DNA of 45,820 nt. Source: an uncultured Eubacteriales bacterium. Lineage in GTDB: Bacteria; Bacillota; Clostridia; Oscillospirales; Acutalibacteraceae. Below, in pieces: positions 7,628 to 15,968 of this stretch. The stretch is from assembly GCA_900540235.1 (NCBI GenBank), contig UQEY01000013.1, positions 1 through 45,820 on the forward strand, read 5' to 3'. The position numbers and the translations under genes were made by a program. A model generated the notes under the pieces. That model was given only the letters and a program-made list of their open reading frames with translations, had not been told where the DNA came from and ran no database searches. How positions within the stretch are numbered: the stretch's first letter is position 1; each line of letters opens with the position of its first letter.

Positions 7628-8005
7628 TTACTTGAGTTCAACCTTTGCGCCAGCTTCTTCAAGCTTAGCCTTGAGAGCTTCAGCGTCAGCTGTTGGAACA
7701 GCTTCCTTAACTGCCTTAGGAGCGTTATCAACGATTTCCTTAGCTTCCTTGAGGCCAAGACCTGTTGCTTCACGAACTGCCTTGATAACCTGAATCTTGT
7801 TAGCACCTACTTCTGCAAGTACTACATCAAATTCTGTCTTTTCTTCAGCTGCTGCTGCGCCACCTTCTGCAGGTGCAGCTACTGCTACTGCTGCTGCAGC
7901 GCTTACGCCGAATTCTTCTTCTACTGCTGATACGAGCTCTGAAAGTTCAAGAACTGTGAGAGTCTTAAGTTCTTCAACGATTGCTGTAACTTTTTCTGAT
8001 GCCAT
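7628..8005 (-). CDS. rplL: Ribosomal protein L7/L12
   Basis: 125 residues, usual length. N-terminal dimerisation helix (MASEKVTAIVEELKTLTVLE), Ala-rich hinge (about 34-52), and the C-terminal domain with TEFDVVL and KEAKEIVDNAP that contacts translation factors. Preceded by GGAGG. Last gene of its operon: a terminator and a convergent gene follow, so rpoB-rpoC are not directly downstream as in many bacteria. Confidence 0.98.
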   Translation of the reverse strand: MASEKVTAIVEELKTLTVLELSELVSAVEEEFGVSAAAAVAVAAPAEGGAAAAEEKTEFDVVLAEVGANKIQVIKAVREATGLGLKEAKEIVDNAPKAVKEAVPTADAEALKAKLEEAGAKVELK

Positions 8006-8056
8006 TTTATTTTCCTCCGATTAAAGATTAATTTTAATTAAAATAGTTTGATTTAA

Positions 8057-8641
8057 TTATTCAGCTGTTTCTTCAGCCGGTGCTTCTGCAGGAGCTTCTG
8101 CTTCTTCTGCAGGTGCTTCTTCCTTAGCTGCAGGCTCACAAGCCTCAACGCCGCCCTTATCTACGATAGCCTGAACTCCACGAGCAAAAGCTGCGATAGG
8201 TGCATTGAATACGCTGCAAACTGTAGCAAGAAGAACTTCTCTTGATGGAAGCTTAGCAAGAGCGACAAGCTTTTCCATTGAGATTACTTCGCCGTCAAGG
8301 TAACCACTCTTGAGTGAGAAGTTATCATGAGAATCAGCGAACTTCTGTAAAATACGAGCTGATGCTACATAATCATCAGCTGATGTTGCGATTGCTGTTG
8401 TACCTTCGAGAACACTTTCAAGTCCTTCAAGACCTGCATCTTCAACTGCTCTGCCGAGAATTGAGTTCTTAACTACTGAATATTCAACGCCTGCTTCACG
8501 AAGTTCTTTACGAAGCTTAGTGTCATCTTCAACATTGATACCCTTGTAGTCAACTACAACGCCGGCACAAGAATTTTTAATTCTCTCTGAAAGGTCAGCA
8601 ACCATTTGCTTTTTTCTTTCAAGAACTGCTGTACTTGGCAT
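8057..8641 (-). CDS. rplJ: Ribosomal protein L10
   Basis: 194 residues. The L10 core (MPSTAVLERKKQMVADLSER onward, with VVDYKGINVEDDTKLRKELR and VVKNSILGRA) runs to about 166 and carries the helix that binds L7/L12 dimers. Beyond the usual end there is an acidic Ala/Glu/Pro-rich tail of about 25 residues (APAEEAEAPAEAPAEETAE). Translation and transcription are expected to be controlled through the L10 leader upstream. Confidence 0.97.
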   Translation of the reverse strand: MPSTAVLERKKQMVADLSERIKNSCAGVVVDYKGINVEDDTKLRKELREAGVEYSVVKNSILGRAVEDAGLEGLESVLEGTTAIATSADDYVASARILQKFADSHDNFSLKSGYLDGEVISMEKLVALAKLPSREVLLATVCSVFNAPIAAFARGVQAIVDKGGVEACEPAAKEEAPAEEAEAPAEAPAEETAE

Positions 8642-8699
8642 TTAATTTACCTCCATAAATATTTGCCGTATAAATACGGACTTTTGAAGGCTGTTTAGC

Positions 8700-8836
8700 T
8701 ATAACAAAAAAGTGCACTCCGAGAACCTCGGAATGCACGATAACAATCAACATAACATAATGCTACTTGAATGTCCATTCCTCGGTAGGCGATAAACTTA
8801 CGCCGAATCGGCACCTACTGTCTTTGGCTGAACAGC
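8700..8836 (-). ncRNA. Ribosomal protein L10 leader with attenuator hairpin
   Basis: About 195 bases separate the internal promoter from rplJ. The minus-strand transcript contains a purine-rich hairpin region (GCCGATTCGGC, TAGGTG/CGCCTA) and then a strong terminator-like hairpin GTGCATTCCGAG/CTCGGAGTGCAC followed by TTTTTTG (8706-8738). This matches the known L10 leader family, which binds L10(L12)4 to lower operon expression. Exact ends are approximate. Confidence 0.8.
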
Positions 8837-8842
8837 TATTGT

Positions 8843-8871
8843 ATTTTAGCACAAGGAATACTCCTTGTCAA
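8843..8871 (-). promoter_or_regulatory. Internal sigma-A promoter for rplJ-rplL
   Basis: Minus strand -35 TTGACA (8866-8871), 17-base spacer, -10 TAAAAT (8843-8848), directly after the rplA stop. The spacer contains the palindrome AAGGAGTATTCCTT. Confidence 0.85.
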
Positions 8872-8884
8872 TACCTATTTAAAA

Positions 8885-9592
8885 TTATTCAGCTGTTGAA
8901 ACAGTACCAACTTTGTTAGGGTTGATTTTTACACCAGGACCCATAGTTGATGCAACTGCAACTGACTTAATGTACTGACCCTTTGCTGAAGCAGGCTTAG
9001 CCTTGATGATAGCATCAAGAAGTGCATTGAAGTTTTCAAGAAGCTTATCTGCACCGAATGAAGCCTTACCGATTGGGCAGTGAATGATGTTTGTTTTGTC
9101 AAGACGGTATTCAATCTTACCAGCCTTAGCATCCTGAACAGCCTTAGCTACATCCATAGTAACTGTGCCTGCCTTAGGTGATGGCATAAGACCACGAGGA
9201 CCGAGAACCTTACCTAAACGACCAACGAAGCCCATCATATCAGGTGAAGCGATGGCAACATCGAAGTCCATCCAGCCGCCCTGAATCTTCTGAACAAGGT
9301 CAGCGTCACCAACTACATCTGCGCCTGCAGCTTCAGCAGCCTTAGCGAGGTCGCCCTTAGCGAATACAGCAACCTTAACATCCTTACCTGTACCGTTTGG
9401 AAGGATAACAGCGCCACGAACCTGCTGGTCAGCGTGACGAGAGTCAACACCTAAACGAATGTGAACTTCAACTGTTTCGTCGAACTTAGCAGTTGCTGTC
9501 TTTACTGCGAGGTCAAGAGCCTCTTTTGAATCATATAAATTTGAACGGTCAACAAGTTTTGCACCGTCTGTATATTTCTTTCCGTGTTTCAT
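8885..9592 (-). CDS. rplA: Ribosomal protein L1
   Basis: 235 residues from ATG 9592 (MKHGKKYTDGAKL), chosen because GGAGG lies 10 bases upstream and the length matches the family; an upstream in-frame extension has no support. The hallmark region GKVLGPRGLMPSPKAGTV is present, as are RLGVDSRHADQQVRGAV and the C-terminal SVAVASTMGPGVKI. L1 binds 23S rRNA at the mobile stalk and can repress the L11-L1 mRNA. Confidence 0.97.
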   Translation of the reverse strand: MKHGKKYTDGAKLVDRSNLYDSKEALDLAVKTATAKFDETVEVHIRLGVDSRHADQQVRGAVILPNGTGKDVKVAVFAKGDLAKAAEAAGADVVGDADLVQKIQGGWMDFDVAIASPDMMGFVGRLGKVLGPRGLMPSPKAGTVTMDVAKAVQDAKAGKIEYRLDKTNIIHCPIGKASFGADKLLENFNALLDAIIKAKPASAKGQYIKSVAVASTMGPGVKINPNKVGTVSTAE

Positions 9593-9642
9593 AATTAAAT
9601 TACCTCCAGTGGTTAAATCGGATACTTCCTCCCACAAGGGAA

Positions 9643-10068
9643 TTAGTCTTCTACTACTATACCCATGCTGCGTGCAGTGCCTGCAATCATTGAGATTGCT
9701 GCTTCAAGAGATGCTGCGTTAAGGTCAGGCATCTTTGTTTCAGCGATTTTCTGAACATCAGCTTTTGAGATTGTTGCTACCTTATTCTTGTTAGGAACAC
9801 CTGAAGCCTTATCAATACCGCAAGCCTTCTTAATAAGAACTGCTGCTGGTGGTGTCTTTGTGATAAATGTAAATGAACGGTCTTCATATACTGTGATTAC
9901 TACAGGGATGATAAGACCTGCGTCATTCTTAGTTCTTTCGTTGAATTCCTTTGTGAATGACATAATGTTTACACCGTGCTGACCGAGTGCCGGACCAACA
10001 GGTGGTGCCGGAGTTGCTTTGCCGGCAGGAATCTGAAGTTTAATTAAACCTACTACCTTCTGTGCCAT
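9643..10068 (-). CDS. rplK: Ribosomal protein L11
   Basis: 141 residues from ATG 10068 (MAQKVVGLIKLQIPAGKATP), exactly the family length, with AGGAGG upstream; a longer frame start is not supported. It has the N-terminal PPVGPALGQHGVNI motif that contacts thiopeptide antibiotics and factors, and the C-terminal rRNA-binding GTARSMGI. Third from last in the rpmG-to-rplA transcription unit. Confidence 0.98.
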   Translation of the reverse strand: MAQKVVGLIKLQIPAGKATPAPPVGPALGQHGVNIMSFTKEFNERTKNDAGLIIPVVITVYEDRSFTFITKTPPAAVLIKKACGIDKASGVPNKNKVATISKADVQKIAETKMPDLNAASLEAAISMIAGTARSMGIVVED

Positions 10069-10191
10069 AATTAATTTCCTCCTAATATTGTGGTAAATGG
10101 CGAAACCTTTGGTTTCTCCCACCATCATTTGAATGCCACAGTGCAATCAAACGATGATAATAAGCAGATATACTGCGAATTACTGAATTGA

Positions 10192-10719
10192 TTAGTCTTC
10201 TTTGACTTTTTCAAGCTGGTCAAGTTCAAATTCAACCTGATTTTCTCTGCCGAACATTGAAACTGTAACTTTAACGCTGTTGTTGTCAACATCAATTTCG
10301 TCAACTGTACCTGAGAAACCTTCAAGCGGACCGTCAACAACATTGACAAGGTCGCCGACCTCATAGTTAACTTTAACGCTGACTCTTTCAAGAGCGTTGT
10401 TGCGTACTTCTTCATCTGTAAGCGGCTGAGGTTCACCCTCAGGACCTACAAAGCCGGTACAACCTCTAGTGTTTCTTACGACATACCAACTATCGTCAGT
10501 CATAATCATTTTGACGAACACATAACCCGGCATCAATTTTCTTTGATACTCTTTTTCAGTGCCGTCGCTTTTAAGTTCTTTTACTGTTTCGGTTGGAATA
10601 GCAACCTCATAAATTAAATCGTGAAGGTTACGATTTTCAACAACAGTCAAGATGTTGCTTGCTACTTTGTTTTCGTAGCCTGAAAATGTATGTGCAACAT
10701 ACCATTTTGGTTCTTCCAT
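10192..10719 (-). CDS. nusG: Transcription termination/antitermination protein NusG
   Basis: 175 residues from ATG 10719 (MEEPKWYVAHTFSGYENKVA), 7 bases after GGGAGG; a TTG codon directly before it is ignored. N-terminal NGN domain that binds RNA polymerase (RKLMPGYVFVKM, TRGCTGFVG) and C-terminal KOW domain (VGDLVNVVDGPLEGFSGTV). Placed between secE and rplK as is usual. Confidence 0.98.
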   Translation of the reverse strand: MEEPKWYVAHTFSGYENKVASNILTVVENRNLHDLIYEVAIPTETVKELKSDGTEKEYQRKLMPGYVFVKMIMTDDSWYVVRNTRGCTGFVGPEGEPQPLTDEEVRNNALERVSVKVNYEVGDLVNVVDGPLEGFSGTVDEIDVDNNSVKVTVSMFGRENQVEFELDQLEKVKED

Positions 10720-10764
10720 CAATAAGCCTCCCGAATAATTATTTAAGCATTAAGTACAAAGTAA

Positions 10765-11157
10765 TTATTCAGCAGCTTTTGTTGTTTCGGCTGTGGTTGC
10801 AGCCTTATCAAGAGCAGCGGCTGTTGTACTTTCACCCTTTTCGGATACAGAAGTTGTTGTGGTGGTTTCTGCAAGGTTTTTGATACCCTTCATTCCGAGA
10901 GAAAGAAGTGAATCGACACCGTAGATACACAAACCTACAATAATAACAACTATAAGAACAACAACTGTGTTTTTAAGGACATCCTTCGCCGGAGCCCAAA
11001 CAACTTTTTTGCCCTCTGCCTTAACACTTTTGAAGAATGACGCAATGGATTTAAAAGGATTTTTCTTTGACTTCTTTTTGTCCTTTGACTTAGCTGATTT
11101 GTTAGCCTTTTCAGCTTTTGAGTCAGCCTTTGCAGAAGTCTTCTTTTCTTCAGCCAT
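10765..11157 (-). CDS. secE: Preprotein translocase subunit SecE with N- and C-terminal extensions
   Basis: 130 residues from ATG 11157 (MAEEKKTSAK), 8 bases after GGAGG. The SecE core lies at about 42-98: amphipathic helix FKSIASFFKSVKAEGKKVVW followed by one membrane helix (NTVVVLIVVIIVGLCIYGVD). Firmicute SecE is often about 60 residues; here a Lys/Ala-rich head of about 40 and a Thr/Ala-rich tail of about 35 residues (TTTTTSVSEKGES, then TTAAALDKAATTAE) are added. The tail would be outside the membrane and is unusual. The operon position between rpmG and nusG secures the call. Confidence 0.93.
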   Translation of the reverse strand: MAEEKKTSAKADSKAEKANKSAKSKDKKKSKKNPFKSIASFFKSVKAEGKKVVWAPAKDVLKNTVVVLIVVIIVGLCIYGVDSLLSLGMKGIKNLAETTTTTSVSEKGESTTAAALDKAATTAETTKAAE

Positions 11158-11172
11158 TCGGTCTTCCTCCAA

Positions 11173-11322
11173 TCACTTTGTCTCTCTGTGGAGAGTGTGT
11201 TTCTTACAGAATGGGCAATACTTGTTCATTTCCAATCTGTCAGGTGTGTTTTTCTTGTTTTTCATTGTGTTGTAATTGCGTTGTTTGCATTCAGTGCAAG
11301 CTAAAGTAATTTTAACTCTCAT
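11173..11322 (-). CDS. rpmG: Ribosomal protein L33
   Basis: 49 residues, MRVKITLACTECKQRNYNTM onward. Four cysteines in two CxxC pairs (CTEC, CPFC) make it the zinc-binding form. It has GGAGG ahead of the ATG and is first in the operon, 16 bases upstream of secE. Confidence 0.95.
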   Translation of the reverse strand: MRVKITLACTECKQRNYNTMKNKKNTPDRLEMNKYCPFCKKHTLHRETK

Positions 11323-11436
11323 TAAAATAGCACCTCCATTAATATTTCGATAAAATAATCTCCCTCGTTGCCACGCAAAGCAAAGCAGGCAAAAAAATAA
11401 CGCCTATCGGCATTTCACCCACTACGAGGTAGACCT

Positions 11437-11465
11437 AATATACCATAAATGTAAAGAATAGTCAA
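11437..11465 (-). promoter_or_regulatory. Sigma-A promoter of the rpmG-secE-nusG-rplK-rplA operon
   Basis: Minus strand -35 TTGACT (11460-11465), 17-base spacer, -10 TATATT (11437-11442). The leader is about 110 bases; it holds a short GCC-GATA-GGC hairpin followed by a T-run (near 11386-11408) but no leader family I recognise. Confidence 0.85.
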
Positions 11466-11545
11466 GCCTTTTGTTGCAATTAATTATAATAAAATATCAG
11501 ATATATTTTACATCGGACAAAATATAATGTCAACAAAATATTCGG

Positions 11546-11574
11546 TTGCAATTAAAATGGTTTTATATTATTAT
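11546..11574 (+). promoter_or_regulatory. Promoter of the FAD oxidoreductase operon
   Basis: Plus strand -35 TTGCAA (11546-11551), 17-base spacer, -10 TATTAT (11569-11574), 30 bases before the ATG at 11604. Confidence 0.65.
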
Positions 11575-11603
11575 ATAACAAAACAATTTATAAAGGTTAT
11601 ATT

Positions 11604-12713
11604 ATGACTACTGTAATAATAGGCGCAGGGGCAAGCGGTCTTGTTTGCGCAATAAGATTAAAACAGAATAATAAAAATGACGATGTTGTTTTGCTTGAAA
11701 GACTCGACACGCTCGGCAAAAAAATACTTGCAACGGGTAACGGACGGTGCAACCTTTCAAACGAGAATGCAGAACATTACAAAGAAGTAATTGCATTTTT
11801 TGAAAGCATAGGGCTTAAAACAAGAACAGATGAAGAAGGAAGAATTTATCCTTATTCAAACCAAGCGACAACGGTTAAAGGTTTGCTTGAGGAAGAATGT
11901 AGCAGGCTCGGCATTAAAACTGTTAAAGAGTGCGAAGTTAAAAGCATAGCTAAAGATTTAACGGTTTTGACAAACAAAGGAAAAATCAAAGCTGACAATG
12001 TTGTTGTTGCAACCGGCGGAAAAGCGCAAAGCTCGCTCGGCTCAAACGGTTCGGGATACGATTTGCTTAAAAATCTCGGTCACACAATCACTCCTTTATC
12101 CCCTGCCCTCGTTCAGCTCACTTCACCGAGCAAATACCCACGGCAGTTAAAGGGTCAAAGAGTTAAAGGAAATATGAAAATTCTTCTTAACGGCGAAGCC
12201 ATTAAAGAGGAATGGGGCGAAATACTCTTTACCGATTACGGCCTGTCGGGTATTGTGTGTATGAATTTGAGTGAAATTGTAAGCAGGAATTTTGAAAGTA
12301 AAGAGCCTAAAAAATGCGTTGCGGTTGTTGACCTTGCAAGCGACTTCAGCGAAAAAGAGTTAAAAGAACACATTGAAAAATTCAAAAACCTTGACGGTGT
12401 ACTCGGTTATAAAGTTTCGGCTATACTCAGTAAAATGGCAGGCGGCGACAAGGAAAAAGAAGCCCACTGTGCCAAAAACTTTCAGCTTATTATTAACGGC
12501 ACAAAAGGTTACAATTTTGCACAAATTACAAGCGGCGGTGCCGAATTAAATGAATTTGAAAATTTTAAATCAAAGCTTATTAAAAATCTTTATGCCTGCG
12601 GCGAAGTGCTTGACAAACAATTTGAATGCGGCGGATATAATCTTAACTTTGCTTTTTACAGCGGAATAAAAGTTGCAGACAATATAAACAAAAGAGGGCA
12701 AAACAATGATTAG
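11604..12713 (+). CDS. HI0933-family flavoprotein (NAD(P)/FAD-dependent oxidoreductase)
   Basis: 369 residues. The FAD-binding Rossmann motif GAGASG is at 7-12, followed by the family hallmark KKILATGNGRCNLSN and a C-terminal FAD motif with ACGEVLD and GGYNLNFAF. Members include aminoacetone oxidase-like flavoproteins of uncertain substrate. It overlaps the next oxidoreductase by 8 bases, so the two are made together. About 40 residues shorter than the longest family members, without a visible break. Confidence 0.88.
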   Translation: MTTVIIGAGASGLVCAIRLKQNNKNDDVVLLERLDTLGKKILATGNGRCNLSNENAEHYKEVIAFFESIGLKTRTDEEGRIYPYSNQATTVKGLLEEECSRLGIKTVKECEVKSIAKDLTVLTNKGKIKADNVVVATGGKAQSSLGSNGSGYDLLKNLGHTITPLSPALVQLTSPSKYPRQLKGQRVKGNMKILLNGEAIKEEWGEILFTDYGLSGIVCMNLSEIVSRNFESKEPKKCVAVVDLASDFSEKELKEHIEKFKNLDGVLGYKVSAILSKMAGGDKEKEAHCAKNFQLIINGTKGYNFAQITSGGAELNEFENFKSKLIKNLYACGEVLDKQFECGGYNLNFAFYSGIKVADNINKRGQNND

Positions 12714-14301
12714 AATTAACGAAATAAAATTATCGCTTGACGAAGACGAAAGCCTGCTTAAAAAGAAAGCGGCAAAGATTTTAAAAATCAACGAAAAATA
12801 TATAAGCAAATTCAGTATATTTAAAAAGAGTGTTGACGCAAGGAAAAAGGACGATGTTCATTTCACTTATGCGCTTGATGTTGATATAAGCCTTGACGAT
12901 GAGCAGATTGTAAACAAATGCAAGTCAAACAAGGTTCAGATTGTTAAGCCTTATGTATATGAACTTCCTGAAAACAAGAGAGTGAGCAAGTTCCGCCCCG
13001 TAGTTGTAGGTTTCGGTCCGGCAGGTATGTTTGCAGGACTTATACTCGCTCTTTCGGGTTTAAAGCCGATTATTCTTGAAAGAGGCAAAGATGTTGATAC
13101 AAGAAAAAAAGATGTCAACAAATTTTGGACTGAGAAAAAGCTGAATGAAGAATCAAATGTTCAGTTTGGTGAAGGCGGTGCAGGAACTTTTTCCGACGGC
13201 AAGCTTACAACGGGTATTAAAAGTCCGTTTATCAAAAAAATACTTGAAGAACTTTACGAAGCAGGCGCACCGGAGGAAATACTTTATTCGTCAAAGCCGC
13301 ATATCGGCACAGACAGGCTCGAAATTGTTGTTAAAAACATAAGAAAAAAGATTGAAAGCCTCGGCGGCGAAGTAAGGCTTGAATGTAAGCTGACAAAACT
13401 TATTGTTGCCAACAAATTCGTTCACGGTGTAACTTATGAACACAAAGGTGAAAGCATAGACCTTGAAACCGACACGGTAATTATGGCAATCGGTCACAGT
13501 GCAAGGGACACGGTTGAAATGCTCTACTCGCTCGGTGTTGACATTATGCAAAAGCCGTTTTCTGTCGGTGCAAGAATCGAGCACCCGCAAAAACTTATTA
13601 ACGAAGCACAATACGGCAAATTTGCAAATCATCCAAAGCTCGGTGCGGCAGACTACAAGCTTGCCTGCCACGGTTTGCACGAAAGAGGTGCATACACATT
13701 TTGTATGTGCCCGGGCGGTACTGTTGTTGCGGCGGCGAGTGAAAAAGAATGTGTTATAGTTAACGGTATGAGTTCGCTTGCCCGTGACGGTGAAAATGCG
13801 AACTCGGCTTTGCTCGTTGGTATTGAACCTAAAGATTTTCCGAGTGAGCATCCCCTTGCAGGCATATATTATCAGCGTGAAATTGAGCACAAAGCGTACG
13901 AACTTGCAGGCGCAAATTATAACGCTCCGGCTCAGCTTGTCGGCGATTTCTTAAAAGGAATTGAAAGTAAACAGCTTGGAAATGTTAAGCCTACCTGTCC
14001 TACCGGTGTAACGCTTACAAATCTTGACGAATGTTTGCCGGGCAAGGTGTCGGCTACTATGAAAAGTGCGATTGTTGAAATGGATAAGAAGCTCAACGGT
14101 TTCAATCTTTATGACGCTGTGCTCACTGCTCCCGAAACGAGGTCATCAAGTTCTGTAAGAATTCTTCGTGACGACCTTTTGCAGTGCAACATTAGGGGCG
14201 TATACCCTTGCGGCGAGGGTGCAGGATATGCAGGCGGTATAATTTCTGCGGCTGTTGACGGGGTAAAATGCGCACACGCCGTACTTGACGATGAACATTA
14301 A
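12706..14301 (+). CDS. FAD-dependent dehydrogenase, COG2509-like
   Basis: 531 residues. A small N-terminal domain (about 1-95) precedes the FAD motif VVGFGPAGMFAGL (about 101-113). Further motifs: FGEGGAGTFSDGKLTTGIKS, TCPTGVTLTNLDECLP, APETRSSSSVRI and the C-terminal GVYPCGEGAGYAGGI. This is a widespread family of uncharacterised flavoproteins in Clostridia. Start ATG 12706 overlaps the previous gene; trmB follows 20 bases later, so a three-gene operon is likely. Confidence 0.88.
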   Translation: MIRINEIKLSLDEDESLLKKKAAKILKINEKYISKFSIFKKSVDARKKDDVHFTYALDVDISLDDEQIVNKCKSNKVQIVKPYVYELPENKRVSKFRPVVVGFGPAGMFAGLILALSGLKPIILERGKDVDTRKKDVNKFWTEKKLNEESNVQFGEGGAGTFSDGKLTTGIKSPFIKKILEELYEAGAPEEILYSSKPHIGTDRLEIVVKNIRKKIESLGGEVRLECKLTKLIVANKFVHGVTYEHKGESIDLETDTVIMAIGHSARDTVEMLYSLGVDIMQKPFSVGARIEHPQKLINEAQYGKFANHPKLGAADYKLACHGLHERGAYTFCMCPGGTVVAAASEKECVIVNGMSSLARDGENANSALLVGIEPKDFPSEHPLAGIYYQREIEHKAYELAGANYNAPAQLVGDFLKGIESKQLGNVKPTCPTGVTLTNLDECLPGKVSATMKSAIVEMDKKLNGFNLYDAVLTAPETRSSSSVRILRDDLLQCNIRGVYPCGEGAGYAGGIISAAVDGVKCAHAVLDDEH

Positions 14302-14321
14302 GAAAAGGAAATAAAAAAGCT

Positions 14322-14990
14322 ATGAGAATGAAAAGAAAAAAGAACCTTGACGAAAGAATTGAAGCGTCGGGTGATTATCTTATTACAATGAAAAATGAGT
14401 CGCTTGATTTTCAGGATGCGATTAATGAAAATCATCTTCTCGATTTTAGCAAAATATTTAAAAAGGAACAGCCGGTTTATTTGGAAATCGGTTGCGGCAA
14501 GGGTCAGTTTGGCAACACATTTGCGCTTCAAAACCCCGGCAAAAACATTCTTTGCGTTGAAAGAAACAGAAATGTTTTGATTATGGCGATTGACAAAGCG
14601 AGAGAACTTGAGCTTGACAACATTAAGTTTCTTTGCGGCACGGCGGAATATTTGCCGTCATACATACCAAAAAGTTCTATTGAGGAAATTTATTTGAATT
14701 TCTCTTGCCCGTTTCCTAAAAAGAGCCACGAAGCGCACAGACTTACAAACCCAAGATTTCTTGAAATTTATAAGCCGATGTTAAAAGACGGTGCGGCAAT
14801 TTGCCAAAAGACAGATAATATGCACTTTTTTGAATATTCGATTGAAAGCTTTTCAAAATGCGGCTTTAAACTTTCAAATGTTTCTCTCGATTTGCACAGC
14901 AGCGACTTCGAGGGAAATATTGAAACCGAATATGAACAAAAGTTTTCGTCACAAGGTATGCCTATTTATAGGCTCGAAGCAAGGTTATAA
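14322..14990 (+). CDS. trmB: tRNA (guanine-N7-)-methyltransferase
   Basis: 222 residues. SAM-binding motif EIGCGKGQF begins at E55; VERN at the ribose-binding loop, and the family motif region LNFSCPFPKKSHEAHRLT, where many bacteria have SDPWPK. It forms m7G46 in tRNA. The last 38 bases of the gene (from 14953) plus one more base are repeated exactly at 16293-16331, next to the HD gene that was probably its original neighbour. Confidence 0.92.
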   Translation: MRMKRKKNLDERIEASGDYLITMKNESLDFQDAINENHLLDFSKIFKKEQPVYLEIGCGKGQFGNTFALQNPGKNILCVERNRNVLIMAIDKARELELDNIKFLCGTAEYLPSYIPKSSIEEIYLNFSCPFPKKSHEAHRLTNPRFLEIYKPMLKDGAAICQKTDNMHFFEYSIESFSKCGFKLSNVSLDLHSSDFEGNIETEYEQKFSSQGMPIYRLEARL

Positions 14991-14991
14991 A
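14953..14991 (+). repeat. Left copy of a 39-bp perfect direct repeat (trmB 3' end)
   Basis: Identical over 39 bases to 16293-16331. It encodes the last 12 residues of TrmB and its TAA. Contains the internal palindrome CCTATTTATAGG. Distance between copies 1,340 bases. Confidence 0.95.
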
Positions 14992-15035
14992 TTAGAGTTT
15001 GCAATCGGTTGACGGCGTTGCCACATTGTAATTTT

Positions 15036-15175
15036 TCTCTCCCTCAGTCAACAAAGTTGACAGCTCCCTCATCAGAGGGAGCCGAGTTTTCTTGCTTCCC
15101 TCTGACGAGGGAAGTGGCGGCTTCGCCGTCGATAGGAGAGAAATTAATGTTAAGATAAACTATAATTTACATAAT
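15036..15175. repeat. Compound palindromic repeat region
   Basis: Several hairpins in a row: CTCCCTC...GAGGGAG, CTTCCCTC...GAGGGAAG, GGCGGCTTCGCCG. The part 15090-15142 matches 7492-7548 inverted, and 15118-15168 matches 45766-45820 inverted, including a shared flank AAATTATAGTTTATCTTAAC (reverse strand). The 200 bases between trmB and the radical SAM gene hold nothing else I recognise except a possible -10 TATAAT at 15161-15166. Confidence 0.8.
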
Positions 15176-15192
15176 GAACACCGGAGAATAAA

Positions 15193-15948
15193 ATGAATAA
15201 ATACACGAAAAATTTAGAACGAATAGAATTTGTGGTGACAAACGGCTGTTCGGGGCATTGCAAGCATTGTTCGCAAGGCGACCACAACGACAAGCTTGAG
15301 CATATTGACGGTGAAGTTGCAGCTAATGTTGTTGAAGATGTATGTAATAATTACAATATAACTTCGCTTATGACCTTTGGAGGCGAGCCGCTTCTTTATC
15401 CTGAAGTTACGGCTAAAATTCAAGAAACTGCTAAGAAATGCAATATAAAAAACAGAGAAATAATTACAAACGGATATTTCAGCAAAGATAGCGAAAAAAT
15501 AAAAGAAGTTGCAAAAATGATTGCAAACAGCGGCATTACACTGCTGTTGCTTTCTGTTGACGCTTTTCATCAGGAAACAATACCGATTGACAAAGTCGAA
15601 CTATTTGCAAACCTACTTTTAGAACACGGCGTCAATATTGAAATCCATCCTGCATATCTTGTAAGCGAAGTTGACGAAAATGAATATAATCTTAAAACAA
15701 GAAAATATCTTCAACGCTTCACTGACAAAGGCATCAAAGTTTCAAGCGGAAATGTGATTTTGCCAATAGGAAACGCCCAAAAATATTTCGGAAAATATTA
15801 TGACGAAAACAAAGAATATATAAGTCCGTATCAACAAGACAACGAAAACATTACTGCAATAAGCGTAAATCCAAACGGCGATACCCTTGGCAGCAATGTA
15901 TATAAAGAAAACATAATTGATATACTAAACGCATATGAACCGAAATAA
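15193..15948 (+). CDS. Radical SAM protein of unknown specificity
   Basis: 251 residues. The iron-sulfur/SAM motif is C19-x3-C23-x2-C26 (NGCSGHCKHCSQ), followed by TFGGEPLLYP, the GGE motif that binds the SAM amino group. No SPASM-type Cys cluster is seen at the C-terminus, so it is a short, single-cluster member. Substrate unknown. CGGAG precedes the ATG by 6 bases. Lies with the MazG-like gene (20-base gap) inside the repeat-bounded cassette, so the two may act together or simply travel together. Confidence 0.85.
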   Translation: MNKYTKNLERIEFVVTNGCSGHCKHCSQGDHNDKLEHIDGEVAANVVEDVCNNYNITSLMTFGGEPLLYPEVTAKIQETAKKCNIKNREIITNGYFSKDSEKIKEVAKMIANSGITLLLLSVDAFHQETIPIDKVELFANLLLEHGVNIEIHPAYLVSEVDENEYNLKTRKYLQRFTDKGIKVSSGNVILPIGNAQKYFGKYYDENKEYISPYQQDNENITAISVNPNGDTLGSNVYKENIIDILNAYEPK

Positions 15949-15968
15949 TTATATAAAAGGTAGTAATT

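Noticed and set aside
13291..13890. 199-codon frame opposite the COG2509-like oxidoreductase
   Set aside because: Antisense shadow; the plus-strand protein has conserved FAD motifs across the same bases.
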